A DNA stretch of 64,000 nt from Solobacterium sp. (GTDB taxonomy: Bacteria > Bacillota_I > Bacilli_A > Erysipelotrichales > Erysipelotrichaceae). A model generated the notes under the pieces. It saw only the letters and a list, made by a program, of their open reading frames with translations, searched no databases and had not been told where the DNA came from. Numbering within the stretch: the first letter of the stretch is position 1; each line of letters starts with the position of its first letter. A program made the translations under genes and the position numbers. Location of the stretch: assembly GCA_022486705.1 (NCBI GenBank), contig JAKVKC010000003.1, positions 1 to 64,000 of the forward strand, written 5' to 3'. This document shows positions 61,172-64,000 of this stretch, in pieces.

Positions 61172-61214
61172 TTGACAATCACGCAAATGTGATTCATCAT
61201 GAACATAGTTCATG
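61172..61214 (+). promoter_or_regulatory. Promoter and two operator palindromes of the TetR gene
   Basis: -35 TTGACA (61172-61177), 17-base spacer, -10 CATCAT (61195-61200). A perfect 18-bp inverted repeat AATCAC-6-GTGATT (61177-61194) fills the spacer. A second, CATGAAC-3-GTTCATG (61198-61214), covers the start of transcription. Both are placed to give repression, most simply autoregulation by the TetR protein. Confidence 0.6.
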
Positions 61215-61229
61215 TTGAAGGGAGACTGT

Positions 61230-61790
61230 ATGAATCCAAAAATCACTTCAGAGCAGAAGATCTTAGAGACATGCCGTGAGATTGTTTCTGAAGAAGGAAT
61301 CCAGGCACTGAATATGCGTCATATTGCAGAATGCCAAGGCATCTCACTTGGATCACTGTATCATTACTACCCTTCCAAAGAAGCGATGCTCTCCGCCGCT
61401 GTAGAAAGCGTATGGCAGGATATCTTTGCGCTTCAAAGACCGATGGCCGATACAGACAGCTTTATATCTTATATCAGATGGCTGTATGACCGTGTCAAAA
61501 AAAGCAGGATCGAATATCCGAATTTTTCAATGGCGCATTCCATGAGCTTTGCGGCCTCTTCCAAACAGGATGCACGAACCGCAATGAACCGATGCTTTGA
61601 GCAGATCAAGCATCGTATGGCACAGGCATTGGCGAAAGACCATAAAGTAAATGCCGGCTGCTTTACCAAAGAATTTACCAAAAAGGATCTGATCGATTTT
61701 GTCTTCTCGTCATTCTTCGCTTCCCTGATGGAAGAAAAAGAAAACAGCCGGATCCTGCTTCAGGTCATCATAAAATGTATTTATGAATAG
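61230..61790 (+). CDS. TetR/AcrR family transcriptional regulator
   Basis: This 186-residue regulator has an N-terminal helix-turn-helix (ILETCREIVSEEGIQALNMRHIA then GISLGSLYHYYPSKEAML, residues about 10-50) and an all-helical ligand domain. It is divergent from the nitrogenase-like operon and heads an operon with two membrane proteins. The ligand is unknown. Start at 61230 after GAAGGGAGA; the ATG at 61212 lies in the operator palindrome at the RNA start and is unlikely. Confidence 0.9.
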   Translation: MNPKITSEQKILETCREIVSEEGIQALNMRHIAECQGISLGSLYHYYPSKEAMLSAAVESVWQDIFALQRPMADTDSFISYIRWLYDRVKKSRIEYPNFSMAHSMSFAASSKQDARTAMNRCFEQIKHRMAQALAKDHKVNAGCFTKEFTKKDLIDFVFSSFFASLMEEKENSRILLQVIIKCIYE

Positions 61791-61805
61791 AAAAAGGAGA
61801 AAACT

Positions 61806-62471
61806 ATGCAGGCAGTATTTGAAACCGCGTTTGACATCGTTTATTTAACTACCGTTATTTCTTTAGGCATCTTCATGCTGAAGAACAGCAGAGGAAAGAA
61901 ACAGTACATTCTGTTTGGCACCATGGCCATTGTGCTTGGATGCGGCGATTCTTTCCATCTGGTTCCTCGGGCCATAGCCCTCTGTACCACTGGTCTAGCA
62001 GACTACACCGCTGTTTTGGGCATCGGAAAGCTGATCACTTCCGTTACCATGACGATCTTCTATCTGCTTCTCTATTATGTTTGGCGTGAGCGCTACGAGA
62101 TCAAAGAGAAAAGTACTATCACAGCGATCGTCTGGCTGCTTTCCATTGTACGGATCATCCTCTGCTTATTCCCGCAGAATGAGTGGACCAGTGCATCCCC
62201 TTCGCTTGCCTGGGGCATCTATCGGAATATCCCTTTTGCTTTATTAGGTCTTCTGATCGTGATCCTGTTCTTCCGCAGTGCCAGACAGACAGGGGATCAG
62301 CCCTTTGCCAATCTCTGGCTGACCATCGTGATCAGCTTTGCGTGCTATCTTCCCGTTGTTCTGTTTGCGGAAAGCTATCCGTTTGTAGGCATGCTGATGA
62401 TTCCTAAGACCTGTGCATATGTTTGGACAGTATTGATCGGGTATAGAGCCCTGAAAGGAGAAAATAAATGA
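61806..62471 (+). CDS. Polytopic membrane protein of unknown function
   Basis: I do not recognise this 221-residue protein. Six or seven hydrophobic segments are visible (about residues 8-26, 35-52, 66-95, 103-120, 140-155, 167-185, 192-212). The segment GCGDSFHLVPR at about residue 45 has charged and His residues within the membrane region. It lies 15 bases after the tetR stop and overlaps the DUF2871 gene by 4 bases, so the three are one operon. Confidence 0.8.
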   Translation: MQAVFETAFDIVYLTTVISLGIFMLKNSRGKKQYILFGTMAIVLGCGDSFHLVPRAIALCTTGLADYTAVLGIGKLITSVTMTIFYLLLYYVWRERYEIKEKSTITAIVWLLSIVRIILCLFPQNEWTSASPSLAWGIYRNIPFALLGLLIVILFFRSARQTGDQPFANLWLTIVISFACYLPVVLFAESYPFVGMLMIPKTCAYVWTVLIGYRALKGENK

Positions 62472-62878
62472 AAAAGTATTTAAAGATTTCAATGATCTAT
62501 GCAATTGCCGCCATGATCGGAGGTGTGTTCTACCGTGAATTCACGAAGTTCTATCAGTATACGGGCGCAACTGCTTTAGGCAAGGTCCATACGCACTTAT
62601 TCATTCTCGGCATGATCGTCTTTCTGATTGTTGCTCTGTATGCAAAGGATATGAAATTGGAGGAACAGAAAACATTCAAGCCATTTATGATCCTATACAA
62701 TATCGGTCTTGCTGGAATGGCCGTCATGCTCGTCGTACGCGGTGTACCGCAGGTCATGGGCATTGCCCTATCCTCTTCCATAAGCGCAATGATCTCCGGC
62801 ATTGCTGGCTTAGCCCATATCTGTTTAGGCGCTGGCATTGTCCTGCTGATCATCACCTTCCAAAAGTGCGCAGAGTAA
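62468..62878 (+). CDS. DUF2871 membrane protein
   Basis: This 136-residue protein with four predicted membrane helices has the DUF2871 pattern: GGVFYREFTKFYQYTG (residues 18-33), LGKVHTHLFILGMIVFLI with two conserved His, and ISGIAGLAHICLG. Function unknown; the conserved in-membrane His and Glu/Arg residues suggest a metal, heme or proton role, which is inference. Terminator follows. Confidence 0.88.
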   Translation: MKKYLKISMIYAIAAMIGGVFYREFTKFYQYTGATALGKVHTHLFILGMIVFLIVALYAKDMKLEEQKTFKPFMILYNIGLAGMAVMLVVRGVPQVMGIALSSSISAMISGIAGLAHICLGAGIVLLIITFQKCAE

Positions 62879-62884
62879 AAGAAA

Positions 62885-62920
62885 ATGTGCCCAGATTTTT
62901 CTGAGCACATCTTTTTTTAT
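62885..62920. terminator. Bidirectional terminator between DUF2871 and thrS
   Basis: ATGTGC with GCACAT and inner CAGA with TCTG form a stem with one mismatch. Seven T residues follow on the plus strand and TTTTC on the minus strand. It overlaps the thrS stop codon region. Confidence 0.8.
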
Positions 62921-63999
62921 TTCTTTTCAGCAATCTGTTCTCTGAGATCTTTATAGAAGTCATCGGCAGACATCTGTTTCTGTTCTTTCGAACCATATCT
63001 TCTGACAGTAACGCCATTGGAAGAAACTTCGCCATCGCCCACAACGATCTCAACTGGGATCTTGTTTGTCTGTGCTTCACGGATACGGTAGCCGAGTTTT
63101 TCATTGCGGTCATCCAGCGATGCTCTGATGCCCATTGCTTTCAGTTCATCAACGATCTTTTTGCCATAGGCACTGTGTGCTTCTGGCGAAACAGGAATAA
63201 CGACGGCCTGCTTTGGTGCCAGCCAGAGAGGAAGTTCGCCTTTTGTCTCTTCCAGCAGGAAGGCAATGAAACGATCCAATGATCCAAGGATTGCTCTGTG
63301 GATGACGACCGGTCTCTTCTTCTCACCGTCCTTATCGACATACTCCAGTTCAAATCTTTCTGGCAGCTGATAATCCAGCTGGATCGTAGACAGGGTGACG
63401 TCATGACCAAGAGCGGAACGTACCTGTACATCGATCTTCGGTCCATAGAAAGCAGCTTCGCCTTCTGCTTCATAGAACGGCACAGCCATTTCCTTCAGCA
63501 CTTCGCGCAGTTCACTTTCACTCTTCTCCCAGAGCTCATCATGTCCAAAGTATTTGTCTTTGTTGTTAGGATCTCTTAATGAAAGACGGAAAGAATAATT
63601 CTTGAAGCCAAAGTCTCCGTAGACATCAAGGATCAGTTTAGTGACATCCTTGATCTCCGAACCGATCTGATCTGGGCGGCAGAAGATATGCGAATCATTC
63701 TGCGTAAAGGCACGTGCTCTTTCAATGCCAGTCAGAGCACCGGATGCTTCAAAGCGGAAATCATTGGCAACTTCAGCGATACGCACTGGCAGATCGCGGT
63801 AGGAATGCAGCTTTGATTTATACATGATCATATGCTCTGGGCAGTTCATCGGTCTTAAGACATATGCATTGTCCGGATCACGGCGATCCTGCATTGCTGG
63901 GAACATATCATCTTTATAATGATCCCAATGTCCCGAGATCTTATAAAGCTTTACATTGGCAACAGAAGGTGTCATGACATGGACATATCCCTGATCCAA
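62917..63999 (-). CDS. thrS: Threonyl-tRNA synthetase, C-terminal part
   Basis: The last 360 residues of this class II synthetase are present; the 5' part (TGS, editing domain and start of the core) lies beyond the window. Visible motifs: zinc ligands MNCPEHMIMYKS (Cys) and the later His, DFRFEASGALTGIERARAFTQNDSHIFC (motif 2, in parts), HRAILGSLDRFIAFLLEE (motif 3) and the anticodon domain (QAVVIPVSPEAHSAYG, ASLDDRNEKLGYRIREAQ). Intact to its stop. Confidence 0.96.
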   Translation of the reverse strand: MDQGYVHVMTPSVANVKLYKISGHWDHYKDDMFPAMQDRRDPDNAYVLRPMNCPEHMIMYKSKLHSYRDLPVRIAEVANDFRFEASGALTGIERARAFTQNDSHIFCRPDQIGSEIKDVTKLILDVYGDFGFKNYSFRLSLRDPNNKDKYFGHDELWEKSESELREVLKEMAVPFYEAEGEAAFYGPKIDVQVRSALGHDVTLSTIQLDYQLPERFELEYVDKDGEKKRPVVIHRAILGSLDRFIAFLLEETKGELPLWLAPKQAVVIPVSPEAHSAYGKKIVDELKAMGIRASLDDRNEKLGYRIREAQTNKIPVEIVVGDGEVSSNGVTVRRYGSKEQKQMSADDFYKDLREQIAEKK

Positions 64000-64000
64000 T

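Noticed and set aside
1-64000. CRISPR arrays, insertion sequences, prophage and transfer RNAs
   Set aside because: I saw no repeated spacer pattern, transposase, integrase beside an attachment site, or cloverleaf. The only tyrosine recombinase sits in a housekeeping operon.

Overview
The window comes from a low-to-moderate-GC, Gram-positive-type strict anaerobe of the Firmicutes, most likely an Erysipelotrichia-like lineage. The evidence is an alanyl-tRNA T-box leader, strong AGGAGG ribosome sites, the order nusB-xseA-xseB-ispA-dxs-recN, a short 982-residue SMC and an electron-bifurcating-type [FeFe] hydrogenase. The lineage is inferred from gene content; no rRNA gene is present. I see no tRNA, rRNA, CRISPR array, insertion sequence or prophage.

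Positions 1-28400 are mostly plus-strand housekeeping genes: mnmA, a CPBP protease and recD2; a minus-strand ABC importer of the TrpXYZ type; alaS behind a T-box; then ireB-ruvX-DUF1292-mltG-nudix-udk-greA, comEA-comEC-holA, serine dehydratase, a DNA glycosylase, a U32 protein, mscL, smc-ftsY-ylxM, ackA, a DHH phosphoesterase and HU. Many junctions are 4-base ATGA overlaps. Positions 28400-31200 hold a coiled-coil/helix-turn-helix protein and two envelope proteins. Positions 31240-39730 (minus strand) are an eight-gene operon running nusB, xseA, xseB, ispA, dxs, recN, dinB, xer. A DUF5662 gene, guaB and proS follow.

Positions 44000-61000 are the most interesting part and are read on the minus strand. 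A ten-gene operon (52024 down to 44031) encodes hydrogenase subunits HydC, HydB and HydA together with a sensory set: two DRTGG-like proteins, two ATPase-fold proteins, a PHP phosphoesterase, a hydrogenase-like protein with altered H-cluster motifs, and a thioredoxin-like subunit that has lost its cluster cysteines. A near-perfect Rex-type operator overlaps its promoter. Upstream lies a second, nine-gene, tightly coupled operon (60947 down to 52250). It encodes a NifH-like reductase, two nitrogenase-component-1-like subunits, a FecBDE-type metal-chelate importer, and the hydrogenase maturation proteins HydF, a TM1266-family regulator and HydE. No nitrogenase-cofactor genes and no hydG are visible.

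The nitrogenase-like operon starts from a good promoter followed by a structured leader of about 120 nt that ends in an intrinsic terminator with a mutually exclusive antiterminator, so it is probably controlled by attenuation or a riboswitch of a class I do not recognise. A divergent TetR-type regulator with two small membrane proteins (one DUF2871) shares the intergenic region, which has several palindromes. The window ends inside thrS.
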